NCBI RefSeq assembly: GCF_022761125.1 | Contig: NZ_JAKWJR010000003.1 | Span: 186,001-250,000 of the forward strand | DNA from: Nocardioides sp. SR21 | GTDB taxonomy: Bacteria; Actinomycetota; Actinomycetes; Propionibacteriales; Nocardioidaceae | Length of the DNA stretch: 64,000 nt | Reading direction: 5' to 3' | Part shown: positions 54,990 to 64,000 of the stretch, piece after piece | How the letters are laid out: each line of letters begins with the position of its first letter | How positions within the stretch are numbered: the stretch's first letter is position 1 | The notes under the pieces: generated by a model | Databases searched by the model: none | Seen by the model: only the letters and a program-made list of their open reading frames with translations | What the model was told of the DNA's origin: nothing | Made by a program: the position numbers and the translations under genes

Positions 54990-55465
54990 GCGAGGAACGG
55001 GCGATCGCTGCCGCCGAAGCACTCGGGATCGCGTACGCCGTCACGCGGCACGGCCCGGTGCGCTCCCTCGAGGAGGCTGCGGCAGCGCGCGGGGTCGAGC
55101 CGCACCAGCTCGTGAAGACCATGGTGGTGAGGGTGAGCGAGGGCGACCACCGCTTCGTGCTCGTCCCGGGCGACCGCGAGATCGCGTGGCCCAAGCTGCG
55201 CGCGCTGCTCGGTGTGAACCGGCTCTCGATGCCGAGCGCGGAGGCGGCGTACGACGTCACCGGCTACGTGCGCGGGACGATCACACCCCTGGGCAGCAGT
55301 ACGCCGCTGCCGGTGATCGCGGACGCGTCGATCGCGGGTGCCATCAGCATCGGCGGCGGCGCGCACGGCGTCGCGCTCACCGTCGACTCCGGTGAGCTCA
55401 TCGCGGTGCTGGGTGCGACGGTCGCCGACGTCACTGAAGTGAGCGGCGCGTCCTCCACCAGCTGA
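54986..55465 (+). CDS. YbaK/EbsC family (aminoacyl-tRNA deacylase-like) protein
   Basis: The 159-residue protein has the ProX/YbaK fold, with the lysine in HQLVKTMVVRV and the GGGAHGVALTV loop. Members hydrolyse mischarged Cys- or Ala-tRNA. GTG start overlaps the methyltransferase stop. Converges with the SARP gene across a 7-bp-stem terminator. Confidence 0.88.
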   Translation: MSEERAIAAAEALGIAYAVTRHGPVRSLEEAAAARGVEPHQLVKTMVVRVSEGDHRFVLVPGDREIAWPKLRALLGVNRLSMPSAEAAYDVTGYVRGTITPLGSSTPLPVIADASIAGAISIGGGAHGVALTVDSGELIAVLGATVADVTEVSGASSTS

Positions 55466-55533
55466 CGCTGCCAGCGCCCAGCCCGATCAGCACGACCCCG
55501 GTCCAGAACATGCACGTACGGTGCCCCGGGTCT

Positions 55534-55552
55534 CCCGGCGACAAACGCCGGG
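55534..55552. terminator. Bidirectional hairpin between ybaK and the SARP gene
   Basis: CCCGGCG (55534-55540) pairs with CGCCGGG (55546-55552) over the loop ACAAA, ending immediately before the SARP stop codon. Confidence 0.55.
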
Positions 55553-58456
55553 TCAGGCGAGGGCGGCGAGATCCGCGCGCGCGAGGTCGAGCACGCCGGT
55601 CGGCGTCAGCTGCTCCGCCTCCGCGCGGAGGTCGGCGATCTCGGACGGCTCGACGATGTCCTCGAGCGGCACGAACAGCCGCCCGCTGTGCCGGGCGATC
55701 GCCGGGCTGACCGTCGCGGCGCCGGGCTGCTCGTCCGCACTGATCAGCAGGAGTGCCGCGGTGCGCGTGTGGCCCGTCGCTGCCAGCAGCGCAGCGGCGT
55801 TGCGGGCGGTGGTCCACAGCTGGGTCGTGTGACCACTGCGACGCCAGGAGTCCAGCAGGTAGCCGAAGGTCCCGGCCGCGCCCACCACGTCGCCCGCGCG
55901 CGCCCGCGCGGAGGCGAGCGCCACGTTGGCGACGCCGTCCACGAACCACGCTCCGCAGCGCCTGGCCGCGTCGATCGCCTCCAGGTAGTGCGGGATCGAC
56001 TGCTCCGGGGCGGCAGTGACGCGCAGCTCGCCCTCGACGTACGCCGTGTAGGCCGCGTGCGAGACGCTCCGGGTCTCCTGGTTGCACTGGTGGCTCCGGT
56101 CGAGCAGCAGGCGGGCCGCGGCGACGTCCCCGCCGTAGGACGTCGCGAGGGCGGCCGAGGTCAGCCAGACGCCGGCGGTCTGCGGCCGGGCCGCGGCGGC
56201 GCGGAACCAGCGCTCGCGCGCCAGGTCGAACCCGCCGCGGAAGTGCGCCACGCAGCCCTGCTCCGCCCAGGCGCGGTGCACCAGCACGGGATCGGGGTCC
56301 GGTCCGGCTGCGTCGAGGGACTGCTCTGCGAGGCTCGCAGCGAGGTCGAGGTCGCCGAGGAGCCGGGCACTGGCAGCGGCGAACCCCAGGACCGCGGCCC
56401 GGCGGGGGTCGTCGCGGAGGGAGGGGTCGGCGGCCAGCTCGAGCGCCCAGCTCCAGATCTCGCGCAGGTCGCGCCAGAGCGCTGCGTCGGCGAGCGCCAG
56501 GACGAGCGGGACCCGGAGGTCACCGTGCGCCGGCGCGAGGTCCCACGCGGCACGCAGGTTGTCGATCTCGGCTCGCAGCATCCGGTCGGCGAGGTCCTCG
56601 TCCGGTCCGATGGACGCGGCGGCGACCGCCTCGGCCACGGCGACGCACCGTTCGAGGAACCGGGCCTCGGCAGCGGTGGTCTCCCCGAGGGAGCGCAGCT
56701 CGTCGAGGAGGAAGGCGCGCACGGTGAACAGCAGCCGGAACCGCCCGGACCGGGGCTCGGCGACCACCAGGGACGAGTCGACCAGCCGGTGGAGCAGGTC
56801 CACCGGGTCGAGCCCGCCCGGCGCGAGCGTCTCGACGGTCGCGAGGTCCACACCTCCCGGGAACGGTGCCAGCGCCCGCAGCAGCGCCCGCTCGTCGTCG
56901 CCGAGGAGCTGGTAGGAGGAGCCGATCGTCGCCCGGAGCGTGCGCTGCCGGTCGTCGTCCGGGCCGCCCCGGCCGGTGGCGAGGTCGAGAGCGCGGTCGA
57001 GCCGTTCGCGGACCGCCCGGAGGGGCATCAGGCTAACCTGGCGGGCCGCCAGCTCGATGCCGAGCGGCAGGCCGTCGAGGGCGCGCAGGACCTCGACGAC
57101 GTCCGCCGCGTCCTCGGGCTCCAGCTCGAACCCGGGACGGCGGCGACGTACGTGCTCGACGAACGCGCGCACGGCCGGCTGCCGTCGCAGCGCCCCGAGG
57201 TCGGCGGCGCTCCGTGGCACCGGCAGTGGCTGGATCCGGAGGACGTACTCCCCCGGCACGTGCAGCGTGACCCGCGAGGTGGCGAGCACCCGCACGCCCG
57301 GCGCAAGACGCCGCACGGTCGACACGAGGTCGCGGCAGGCGTCGGGCAGGTGCTCGCAGTTGTCCAGGACCAGGAGCAGGTCCCGCCCCGCGAGGGCGGC
57401 GGCGACGTCGGCGGCGCGCACCGTCCCCGCGACGCGCAGGCCGAGGGTCGACGCGACCGCCTGGCAGAGCCGGTCCGGCCTGTCGACCGCTGCCAGGTCG
57501 GCCACCACCACGTCGCTCGCCGTGGTGGCGGAGACCTCGGCGGCCACGTCGAGCGCCAGCCGGGTCTTGCCCACCCCGCCGGGACCGGCGATCGTCACCG
57601 CGGCGTGCGAGCCCAGCAGGCGCAACACCGCCTCGCGGTCCTGCTGGCGGCCCACGAGCGGGCCGTCGGGACGGCCGACCACGTGCCGCACCGTCGGTCC
57701 GGTGATCCCGGCGGCCACCTGTTGCTCGAGCTCGGCCAGGGCGGCCCCCGGGTCGAGGCCGGTCTCGTCGGCCAGGCGGGCGCGGTACTCGCGCGCTGCG
57801 TCCATCGCCTCCGCCGTACGACCCTCGGTGGCGAGGGCGCGCACGAGCAGCAGGACCGTGCGCTCGCGCAGGGGGTCGGCGACCACGGCCGCCGCGGCAT
57901 CGGCAGCGACGGCGAGGTCGCCGGTGCGCAGGCGCGCCTCGAGGAGGTCGTCGGCCAGCCGTACCCGCAGCTCGTCCAGGCCGACCGCCTCGGCCTCCAG
58001 GCCCGCGATGGCCCGGAACTCCTCCAGCGCCGGTGCCCGCCACAGCGCGAGGGCCTCGCGCGGCCGGTCGGCGGCGGCGAGCCGGCGGGCCTCGTCGACA
58101 TCGAGCTCGTCGGTCAGGAGGTCGAGCACGTAGCCGCCGCCGCGTCGTTGCAGGCGCTCGGCGTACGGCTTCAGATGGCCGCGGAGCCGGGAGACGTGGT
58201 TGTACAGCGCCTGGTCGGCGTTCACCGGCGGGTCGTCCGGCCACAGCGCGTCGACCAGTCGGTCCGTCCCGACGAGGCGGCCGGCGCCGAGGGCGAGCAC
58301 GGCGAGCAGGGCTCGGCGTTGCGGACCGGGTACGTCGACAGGACGGCCGTCGACGTGGAGCGCGAGCGGTCCCAGGACGTCCACGCGCACGGCGTGGACG
58401 GACCGGTCGGCGGCGCTCATGCAGGCACTGTGCCCGAGCACCGCCGGGAGCGTCAT
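55553..58456 (-). CDS. AfsR/SARP family transcriptional regulator
   Basis: The 967-residue regulator has an N-terminal winged helix (PQRRALLAVLALGAG), a bacterial transcriptional activation domain (about residues 115-250), an NB-ARC-type ATPase (GPGGVGKTRLALDVA) and a C-terminal TPR-like region. This layout is that of AfsR, which activates secondary-metabolite genes. ATG at 58456 overlaps the PIG-L stop by 4 bp; ATG at 58420 would remove twelve residues. The 11-bp repeats upstream of PIG-L are probable binding sites. Confidence 0.9.
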   Translation of the reverse strand: MTLPAVLGHSACMSAADRSVHAVRVDVLGPLALHVDGRPVDVPGPQRRALLAVLALGAGRLVGTDRLVDALWPDDPPVNADQALYNHVSRLRGHLKPYAERLQRRGGGYVLDLLTDELDVDEARRLAAADRPREALALWRAPALEEFRAIAGLEAEAVGLDELRVRLADDLLEARLRTGDLAVAADAAAAVVADPLRERTVLLLVRALATEGRTAEAMDAAREYRARLADETGLDPGAALAELEQQVAAGITGPTVRHVVGRPDGPLVGRQQDREAVLRLLGSHAAVTIAGPGGVGKTRLALDVAAEVSATTASDVVVADLAAVDRPDRLCQAVASTLGLRVAGTVRAADVAAALAGRDLLLVLDNCEHLPDACRDLVSTVRRLAPGVRVLATSRVTLHVPGEYVLRIQPLPVPRSAADLGALRRQPAVRAFVEHVRRRRPGFELEPEDAADVVEVLRALDGLPLGIELAARQVSLMPLRAVRERLDRALDLATGRGGPDDDRQRTLRATIGSSYQLLGDDERALLRALAPFPGGVDLATVETLAPGGLDPVDLLHRLVDSSLVVAEPRSGRFRLLFTVRAFLLDELRSLGETTAAEARFLERCVAVAEAVAAASIGPDEDLADRMLRAEIDNLRAAWDLAPAHGDLRVPLVLALADAALWRDLREIWSWALELAADPSLRDDPRRAAVLGFAAASARLLGDLDLAASLAEQSLDAAGPDPDPVLVHRAWAEQGCVAHFRGGFDLARERWFRAAAARPQTAGVWLTSAALATSYGGDVAAARLLLDRSHQCNQETRSVSHAAYTAYVEGELRVTAAPEQSIPHYLEAIDAARRCGAWFVDGVANVALASARARAGDVVGAAGTFGYLLDSWRRSGHTTQLWTTARNAAALLAATGHTRTAALLLISADEQPGAATVSPAIARHSGRLFVPLEDIVEPSEIADLRAEAEQLTPTGVLDLARADLAALA

Positions 58457-59160
58457 CCGGTTTGGCGGGGCTCGGCGAGGTACTCGGTCGCGACCCAGGC
58501 GCGGAACCGTTCGATCCCGACGGCCGACACCAGGCCCGCTGTCTGGGACTCCTGGAGCAGCAGGGCGGCGACCTTGCGGTCGAGGAGATGGCCGGACAGG
58601 GGCAGGTGAACGGCCAGTTCGTCGACGCTGCAGATGCGCGGGCGGCCGAGCTCGAAGACCCCGAAGTCCGAGTCGAGCTCGGGGTCGACGGCCGGCTCGA
58701 CCATGACGGCATGCAGGAGTCGTGGTCCGGCGTCGCCCCGGAGGGCGAGGTCGACCCAGCGGCTGACGGCCCGGTGGTCGGGGTGACCCGTGAACCCGTC
58801 CGGCCCGAACGTGATGACGGTGTCGGGCCGCACCTCGTCGACCAGGCAGCGCAGCTTCTCGGCTGCGCCGACCGGGTCGTCCTCGGCGCAGTGCCCGTCG
58901 GCGTGGTCCAGCCAGTGGTGCTCGGCCACCCCGAGGACCGCCAGGGCGTCCTCGAGCTCGGCGGTGCGGCGTCGTGCGAGAGCGGCCCGCTCCCCCGGCG
59001 TCGCATCCGGGTCGGCCGCCTCACCGCGCGTGGCGGTCACGCAGACGACGCGGTTGCCGGAGTCGCGGAGGGCGGCCGTCAGGCCGCCGACGAGGTAGGT
59101 CTCGTCGTCGGGATGGGCCCACACGGTGAGCACGGTGCCGAGCCGGTCGAAGTCGATCAT
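58453..59160 (-). CDS. PIG-L family N-deacetylase
   Basis: The 235-residue zinc deacetylase has the AHPDDE motif (about residue 15), then GHPDHRAVSRWVD. Family members include MshB (mycothiol) and antibiotic deacetylases; the N-acetyl sugar or other substrate is not readable. ATG start. It is the first gene of an operon with the SARP regulator. Confidence 0.9.
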   Translation of the reverse strand: MIDFDRLGTVLTVWAHPDDETYLVGGLTAALRDSGNRVVCVTATRGEAADPDATPGERAALARRRTAELEDALAVLGVAEHHWLDHADGHCAEDDPVGAAEKLRCLVDEVRPDTVITFGPDGFTGHPDHRAVSRWVDLALRGDAGPRLLHAVMVEPAVDPELDSDFGVFELGRPRICSVDELAVHLPLSGHLLDRKVAALLLQESQTAGLVSAVGIERFRAWVATEYLAEPRQTG

Positions 59161-59182
59161 GGGTTCACTCTCCCGTCGTCCG

Positions 59183-59242
59183 CTGTCACGAGCCTGTCAC
59201 GGAGTCCGGCAGCGCGGTGACAGCGCGGTGACAGCGGTGACC
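59183..59242. promoter_or_regulatory. Two opposed sets of 11-bp tandem repeats, candidate SARP operators
   Basis: CTGTCACGAGC and CTGTCACGGAG (59183-59204) are adjacent 11-bp units. GCGCGGTGACA occurs twice exactly (59212-59233), then GCGGTGACC (59234-59242). The two sets carry the same GTGACA core in opposite orientation. SARP proteins bind direct repeats spaced 11 bp, so each set could serve one of the divergent promoters (PIG-L-SARP and methyltransferase). Confidence 0.65.
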
Positions 59243-59297
59243 TGGACGGTGGTCCTCCGCCGACGCCGACCGGGCGCCGACGAACGAGAGGAAGAAC

Positions 59298-60374
59298 ATG
59301 ACCACCCAGCTGGACGCACCCACGATCGACGTCGCCGCCGTCGAGGAGTTCTACGGCAAGGTCGCCGTCGACCAGGCCGCCGCCTACAACGCCGTGCTCG
59401 CCTACCTCGGCGACCGCCTCGGCCTGTGGAGCGCGCTGGCCTCCGTCGACGCGGCCACGAGCGCGCAGCTCGCCGAGCGCTCCGGTCTGGCCGAGCGCTA
59501 CCTCCGTGAGTGGCTCGCCGCCCAGGCCGCCGCCGGCTACATCACCTACGACGCAGCGACGCAGGCGTTCAGCCTCTCGGCGGAGGCCGCCCTGGTCCTC
59601 GCCGACGAGGGCAGCGCCGTCTTCGCAGGTGCGACGTACGAGGTCATCGCCGCCGTGTGGGCCGCGACCGACAAGCTCGCGAACGCGTACGCGACCGGCG
59701 AGGGTGTGGCGTGGGACGACCACGACCCGCGGCTCTACACCGGGGTCGACCGGTTCTACAGCGTCGCGTATCGCGCCTCCCTGGTCGCCGAGTGGCTGCC
59801 GGCCGTCGACGGGCTCGTCGCGCGGCTCGAGGCGGGCATCCGGGTCGCCGACATCGGGTGCGGGCTCGGGACGGCCACCATCTTGATGGCCGAGGCGTTC
59901 CCGCGCTCGACGTTCGTCGGCATCGACAACCACGAGGAGTCGATCCGGCGGGCCCGCGTGGCCGCGCAGGGTGCCGGGGTGGGCGACCGGGTGCGCTTCG
60001 AGGTCGGCGACGCGTCGTCGTACGCCGGCGACTTCGACCTGGTCTGCTTCTTCGACGCCCTCCACGACCTGGGCGACCCGGTCGGGGCGCTCGAGCACGC
60101 CCGCGGTCTGCTGGCCCCCGGCGGCGTGGTGTTCGCGGTCGAGCCGTTCGCCGAGGACACCCTGGAGGCGAACCTGGCCAACCCGGTCGCGCTGCCGTTC
60201 TACGCCGCCAGCTCGTGCCTGTGCGTCCCGCACAGCCTGGCCGACGGCGGCGCCGCGCTCGGTGCGCAGGCCGGACCGGCACGGCTGACCGCGGCGTTCG
60301 TCGAGGCCGGCTACACCACCGCGCGGGTGGCCGCGGCCACCGTCGGCAACCTGGTGCTCGAGGCGCGCGCCTGA
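59298..60374 (+). CDS. HTH-containing class I methyltransferase
   Basis: The 358-residue protein has an N-terminal winged-helix-like dimerisation part (TSAQLAERSGLAERYLREWLAAQAA) and a SAM domain (VADIGCGLGTATI, FEVGDASSY, FCFFDALHDLGDP). The layout resembles O-methyltransferases and the Rv1405-like transcriptional-regulator-type methyltransferases. It diverges from the PIG-L-SARP operon and may be its target, giving a small N-deacetylase/methyltransferase locus. ATG follows GAGAGGAAG. Confidence 0.85.
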   Translation: MTTQLDAPTIDVAAVEEFYGKVAVDQAAAYNAVLAYLGDRLGLWSALASVDAATSAQLAERSGLAERYLREWLAAQAAAGYITYDAATQAFSLSAEAALVLADEGSAVFAGATYEVIAAVWAATDKLANAYATGEGVAWDDHDPRLYTGVDRFYSVAYRASLVAEWLPAVDGLVARLEAGIRVADIGCGLGTATILMAEAFPRSTFVGIDNHEESIRRARVAAQGAGVGDRVRFEVGDASSYAGDFDLVCFFDALHDLGDPVGALEHARGLLAPGGVVFAVEPFAEDTLEANLANPVALPFYAASSCLCVPHSLADGGAALGAQAGPARLTAAFVEAGYTTARVAAATVGNLVLEARA

Positions 60375-60387
60375 GCCGCCCAGGGGC

Positions 60388-60448
60388 GCGGAATGGTCAC
60401 CAACCGCATGACGGGAACGCTCCCATCTGCGGTTGGTGACCATTCCGC
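60388..60448. repeat. Palindromic intergenic element, copy G
   Basis: Both 19-bp arms are intact (60390-60408, 60428-60446), with GGGAACGCTCCC (60413-60424) in the loop. It lies in the convergent gap between the methyltransferase and arc, 14 bp after the former's stop. Confidence 0.85.
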
Positions 60449-60469
60449 ATGGTCAGGACGCCGCTGCTC

Positions 60470-62224
60470 CTAGAGGTACTGACCGGTGTTGGAGACCGTG
60501 TCGATGGAGCGCCCCGGCTCGGTGCCCTGCTTGCCGGTGATGAGCGTGCGGATGAAGACGATCCGCTCGCCCTTCTTGCCGGAGATGCGGGCCCAGTCGT
60601 CCGGGTTGGTGGTGTTCGGGAGGTCCTCGTTCTCCTTGAACTCGTCCACGCACGCCTGGAGCAGGTGCGAGACCCGCAGGCCGTGCTGGTCGTGGTCGAG
60701 GAAGTCCTTGATCGCCATCTTCTTGGCGCGGTCGACGATGTTCTGGATCATCGCGCCCGAGTTGAAGTCCTTGAAGTACAGGACCTCCTTGTCGCCGTTG
60801 GCGTAGGTGACCTCCAGGAAGCGGTTCTCCTCGGTCTCGGTGTACATCCGCTCGACCGTGGCCCGGATCATCCCGGCGACCGTCGCGTCGCGGTCGCCGC
60901 CGAACTCGGCGACGTCGTCGGCGTGCAGCGGCAGGGAGGTCGTGAGGTACTTGCTGAAGATGTCGCGCGCGGACTCGGCGTCCGGGCGCTCGATCTTGAT
61001 CTTCACGTCCAACCGGCCGGGCCGCAGGATCGCGGGGTCGATCATGTCCTCGCGGTTGGACGCACCGATGACCAGCACGTTCTCGAGCAGCTCGACGCCG
61101 TCGATCTCGCTGAGCAGTTGCGGGACGATGGTGTTCTCGACGTCGGAGGAGACACCGGAGCCGCGGGTGCGGAACAGCGAGTCCATCTCGTCGAAGAACA
61201 CGATCACCGGCGTGCCGGAGCTGGCCTTCTCGCGCGCCCGCTGGAAGACCAGGCGGATGTGGCGCTCGGTCTCGCCGACGTACTTGTTGAGCAGCTCGGG
61301 GCCCTTGATGTTGAGGAAGTACGACTTCCCCTCCTGGCCCGTCTTCGCGGCGACCTTCTTGGCCAGCGAGTTCGCGACAGCCTTGGCGATCAGCGTCTTG
61401 CCGCAGCCCGGAGGGCCGTAGAGCAGCACGCCCTTCGGCGGGCGGAGCTCGTGCTCCTTGAACAGCTCCGGGTGCAGGTACGGCAGCTCGACGGCGTCCT
61501 GGATCGCCTCGATCTGCCCGCTGAGACCGCCGATCGACTCGTAGGCGATGTCCGGGACCTCTTCGAGGACGAGCTCCTCGACCTCGGACTTCGGGACCTT
61601 CTCGTAGACGTAGCCGGCGCGGGAGTCCAGCAGCAGCGAGTCCCCGGCGCGGATCGTGTCGGCCAGCAGCGGCTCGGCGATGCGGACGACGCGCTCCTCG
61701 TCGGCGTTCGCGATCACCAGGGCGCGCTCGCCGTCGGCGAGCAGCTCCTTGAACATCACGACCTCGCCGACCTGCTCGAACTCGAGCGCAGCGACGACGT
61801 TGAGCGCCTCGTTGAGCATGACCTCCTGGCCGCGCTGCAGGCTGTCGACGTCGACGCTGGGGCTGACGTTGACGCGCAGCTTCCGGCCGCCGGTGAAGAC
61901 ATCGATCGACTCGTCCTCGTTGCGGCCGAGGAACGTGCCGAAGCCGGCCGGCGGCTGGGCCAGCCGGTCGACCTCCTCCTTGAGCTTCAGGATCTGGTCG
62001 CGGGCCTCGCGCAGGGTCTGCGCCAAGCGTTCGTTCTGCGACGTCAGGCCGGCCAGCGAGCGCTGGGCGTCGGCCAGTCGGAGCTCGAGGCCGCGTGAAC
62101 CTGGAGGCCCGTCACTCAACCGGCGGCGGAGGTCCGAGACCTCTGCCTCCAGGAGTCGGACCTGGCTCACGAGCTCCTCGGGGCTGCGACCTCCCGAGCC
62201 GGACAGACCTTCAGATGTCGACAT
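60470..62224 (-). CDS. arc: Proteasomal AAA ATPase (ARC/Mpa)
   Basis: The 584-residue ATPase forms the hexamer that recognises Pup through N-terminal coiled coils (about residues 15-90), threads the pupylated protein and feeds the 20S core. It has tandem OB folds, the Walker A GPPGCGKT, Walker [10 protein letters not shown], and the C-terminal QYL that docks to the proteasome. The ATG at 62224 follows AGGAGG at 8 bp. Upstream in-frame codons are not supported. Confidence 0.96.
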   Translation of the reverse strand: MSTSEGLSGSGGRSPEELVSQVRLLEAEVSDLRRRLSDGPPGSRGLELRLADAQRSLAGLTSQNERLAQTLREARDQILKLKEEVDRLAQPPAGFGTFLGRNEDESIDVFTGGRKLRVNVSPSVDVDSLQRGQEVMLNEALNVVAALEFEQVGEVVMFKELLADGERALVIANADEERVVRIAEPLLADTIRAGDSLLLDSRAGYVYEKVPKSEVEELVLEEVPDIAYESIGGLSGQIEAIQDAVELPYLHPELFKEHELRPPKGVLLYGPPGCGKTLIAKAVANSLAKKVAAKTGQEGKSYFLNIKGPELLNKYVGETERHIRLVFQRAREKASSGTPVIVFFDEMDSLFRTRGSGVSSDVENTIVPQLLSEIDGVELLENVLVIGASNREDMIDPAILRPGRLDVKIKIERPDAESARDIFSKYLTTSLPLHADDVAEFGGDRDATVAGMIRATVERMYTETEENRFLEVTYANGDKEVLYFKDFNSGAMIQNIVDRAKKMAIKDFLDHDQHGLRVSHLLQACVDEFKENEDLPNTTNPDDWARISGKKGERIVFIRTLITGKQGTEPGRSIDTVSNTGQYL

Positions 62225-62329
62225 CAGCGCCACCTCCTGTCCGATTGACCCTACCCGCGAGACCCCGGGACGGAAGGGCACATTTCGCGGTGTTGGTCAC
62301 GATTTGGACATCGGGTGTCGCGAAGCGAC

Positions 62330-63316
62330 CTACTCGGTGGACTCCCCGGTGGACTCCCCGGTGGGCTCCTCGACCGGAATGCCGGCCGGTCGCGGGCCGG
62401 TGTAGTCGGGCCCGTAGGCACCCGGGGCGGGGCGCCGCTTCTTCAGCGGTGGCTTCTGTCCGGGGGCCATCCGGCGCGCGGTGACGAGGAAGGCGGTGTG
62501 GCCGATCATCTTGTGGCCGGGGCGTACGGCGAGTCCCTCGACGTGCCAGTCGCGCACCAGCGACTCCCAGGCCTGCGGCTCGGTGAAGCCGCCGTGGACC
62601 CGGACGGTCTCCACGAACTTCGACAGCTGCGTGGTCGTCGCGACGTACGCGCAGACGATGCCGCCGGGGCGCAGCGCGTCGGCGGTGGCCTCGAGGCAGT
62701 CCCACGGCGCGAGCATGTCGAGGATGACGCGGTCGGCGCGCTCGCCGGACGCGGGCAGCGCCTCGGCGAGGTCGCCGAGCGTGAGGTTCCACGCCGGGTG
62801 GGACTGGCCTTCCGGGGCGCCGAAGAACTGGTTGACGTTCTTGCGGGCGACGTCGGCGAACTCCTCGCGGCGCTCGTACGACGACACGCGGCCGTACGGT
62901 CCGACCGCGCGGAGCAGCGAGCAGGTCAAGGCGCCGGAGCCGACGCCCGCCTCGACGACGTGGGCGCCGGGGAAGATGTCGGCGAGCGCGACGATCTGGG
63001 CGGCGTCCTTGGGGTACACGACCGCCGCGCCGCGCGGCATCGAGACCACGAACTCCGACAGCAGTGGACGGAAGCAGAGGTACTCGCCGCCGGCCGACGA
63101 GGTGACCGTGAAGCCCTCCTCGCGCCCGATCAGCTCGTCGTGCTCGATGTGGCCGCGGTTGGAGAAGAACCGCTTGCCCTCGACGAGCTCGAAGTTGTGG
63201 CGACGACCCTTCTGGTCGACCAGCCGGATCCACTCACCGACGCGGAGCGGTCCGCGGTGGACGCCGGACCATGCCTCGGCGGGGACATCGGGGGCGACCT
63301 CAGGGCTCTCGGACAC
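62330..63316 (-). CDS. trmI: tRNA (adenine-N1)-methyltransferase TrmI
   Basis: The 328-residue enzyme methylates A58 in the tRNA T-loop. It has the N-terminal RGHIEHDELIGREEG region, the SAM motif VVEAGVGSGALTCSL and LDMLAPWDCLE, the usual TrmI signatures. A disordered C-terminal tail rich in Pro/Thr/Glu follows. GTG start. It is 9 bp downstream of the site-2 protease gene and upstream of arc, as in Mycobacterium. Confidence 0.94.
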   Translation of the reverse strand: MSESPEVAPDVPAEAWSGVHRGPLRVGEWIRLVDQKGRRHNFELVEGKRFFSNRGHIEHDELIGREEGFTVTSSAGGEYLCFRPLLSEFVVSMPRGAAVVYPKDAAQIVALADIFPGAHVVEAGVGSGALTCSLLRAVGPYGRVSSYERREEFADVARKNVNQFFGAPEGQSHPAWNLTLGDLAEALPASGERADRVILDMLAPWDCLEATADALRPGGIVCAYVATTTQLSKFVETVRVHGGFTEPQAWESLVRDWHVEGLAVRPGHKMIGHTAFLVTARRMAPGQKPPLKKRRPAPGAYGPDYTGPRPAGIPVEEPTGESTGESTE

Positions 63317-63325
63317 CCCGGAACT

Positions 63326-64000
63326 CTAGGGGGATGTGCCGCGGAACGCCCTATCGACGTCGGCGGTCGACAGCACGCCCAGGACGGTGCCGTCGGCCTC
63401 GACGAGGAGGTACTCGGTGGCTGGCGTGCGACTGATCGCGATCACCAGCTCGTCGCCGTGGATGTCGGCCGGCAGCCGCAGACCGCTCTCGAGCGTCCGC
63501 GCGACCGACGACACCTGCACCCACGGCCTGCGGTCCTCGGGCGTGGCCGCCAGCGCGGCCTCGTTCACGATGCCGACGGGCTCGCCCGCCGCCGTGGAGG
63601 TGACGATGCTGCCGGCGCCGGCGTCCTGCGCCCGGCGTACCGCCTCGGCCAGCGGCAGATCACCGGGTACGGCGAGCGCGGGCCGGACGAGCCGGCGCGC
63701 GACGAGGTCGGGCAGCCGGCGGCGCATCCGGGCCGACGCCATCGCCGCCGTGGAGCCCGACCACAGGAACGCCGCCACGATGAAGGCGAGCGCGAAGTCG
63801 AGGATGTCCGGCTCGTCGTCGATGACGCGACTCTGCAGCAGCGGCCAGGCCATCGCCGCCACCGCGGTGATCCGGCCGCCCCAGCCGGCGACGATCGTCC
63901 CGAGGTGGACGTCGCCGCCGAGGCGCCAGACGAGCGACTTGAGCACGCGGCCGCCGTCGAGCGGCAGGCCGGGGACGAGGTTGAGGATGCCGACCAGGAG
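63326..64000 (-). CDS. Site-2 protease (M50) with CBS domains, partial
   Basis: Partial gene: the N-terminal part lies beyond the window edge. The visible 224 residues begin LLVGILNLVPGLPLDGGRV, whose N..P..P.DGG pattern is the second metal-binding motif of site-2 proteases. A membrane segment and a C-terminal CBS pair follow (DLVARRLVRPALAV..., then LLVEADGTVLGVLSTADV). This arrangement matches mycobacterial Rip3-like proteases. The gene precedes trmI on the same strand with 9 bp between. Confidence 0.85.
   Translation of the reverse strand, partial: LLVGILNLVPGLPLDGGRVLKSLVWRLGGDVHLGTIVAGWGGRITAVAAMAWPLLQSRVIDDEPDILDFALAFIVAAFLWSGSTAAMASARMRRRLPDLVARRLVRPALAVPGDLPLAEAVRRAQDAGAGSIVTSTAAGEPVGIVNEAALAATPEDRRPWVQVSSVARTLESGLRLPADIHGDELVIAISRTPATEYLLVEADGTVLGVLSTADVDRAFRGTSP

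Noticed and set aside
55431..55511. A 26-codon minus-strand frame (MFWTGVVLIGLGAG...) with one hydrophobic helix
   Set aside because: It overlaps the end of ybaK, has no ribosome site and is too short to judge.

Overview
The window is a very GC-rich chromosomal segment from a free-living actinobacterium, most likely Nocardioidaceae (Nocardioides-like). This rests on a complete Pup-proteasome locus, RbpA, a HelY-type helicase, PafB/PafC, a SARP regulator, F420-type and OsmC-type redox proteins, frequent GTG starts, and 4-bp ATGA/GTGA gene overlaps. The family assignment is inference from gene content, not a database match. No rRNA, tRNA, CRISPR array, prophage or transposase gene was seen.

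Region 1 (1-24.6 kb) holds general and accessory metabolism: aminopeptidase N, a cysteine-desulfurase-like enzyme, secreted propeller and metzincin proteins, oxidoreductases, OsmC, a cyclophilin lipoprotein, an orphan MraY, a stand-alone UvrA-type ATPase, an AraC-VOC-DUF1059 operon, and two tandem paralogues of a tiny Cys/His-rich protein (22.0 and 22.8 kb). Region 2 (24.6-32.2 kb) holds an XRE-HTH/MurA-like fusion with its own candidate operator, a GDPD-MFS pair, rbpA behind a textbook SigR promoter, and lnt-ppm-fxsA. Region 3 (32.5-38.4 kb) is a lysine-fermentation module: kal-kamE-kamD-kdd reads leftward, a radical-SAM KamA-type aminomutase diverges from it, and a convergent Lrp/AsnC regulator follows.

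Region 4 (38.4-64 kb) is the Pup-proteasome neighbourhood in the usual actinobacterial order: helY, dgk, tatC, tatA, pafC, pafB, FKBP, pafA, prcA, prcB, pup, dop, then (after an insert) arc/mpa, trmI and a partial site-2 protease. The insert at 54.4-60.4 kb carries a methyltransferase, a YbaK protein, and a SARP regulator with a PIG-L deacetylase, divergent from an HTH-methyltransferase. The divergent gap between the last two holds two oppositely oriented sets of 11-bp tandem repeats, as expected for SARP operators.

Across the window runs a family of about 60-bp palindromic intergenic elements: five good copies and two degraded ones. Three further copies beyond pafA's own pair sit in or next to the proteasome locus, and a DUF559 nuclease-like gene between pafA and prcA is bracketed by two copies. 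A second dispersed repeat family and a 92-bp near-palindrome are also present.
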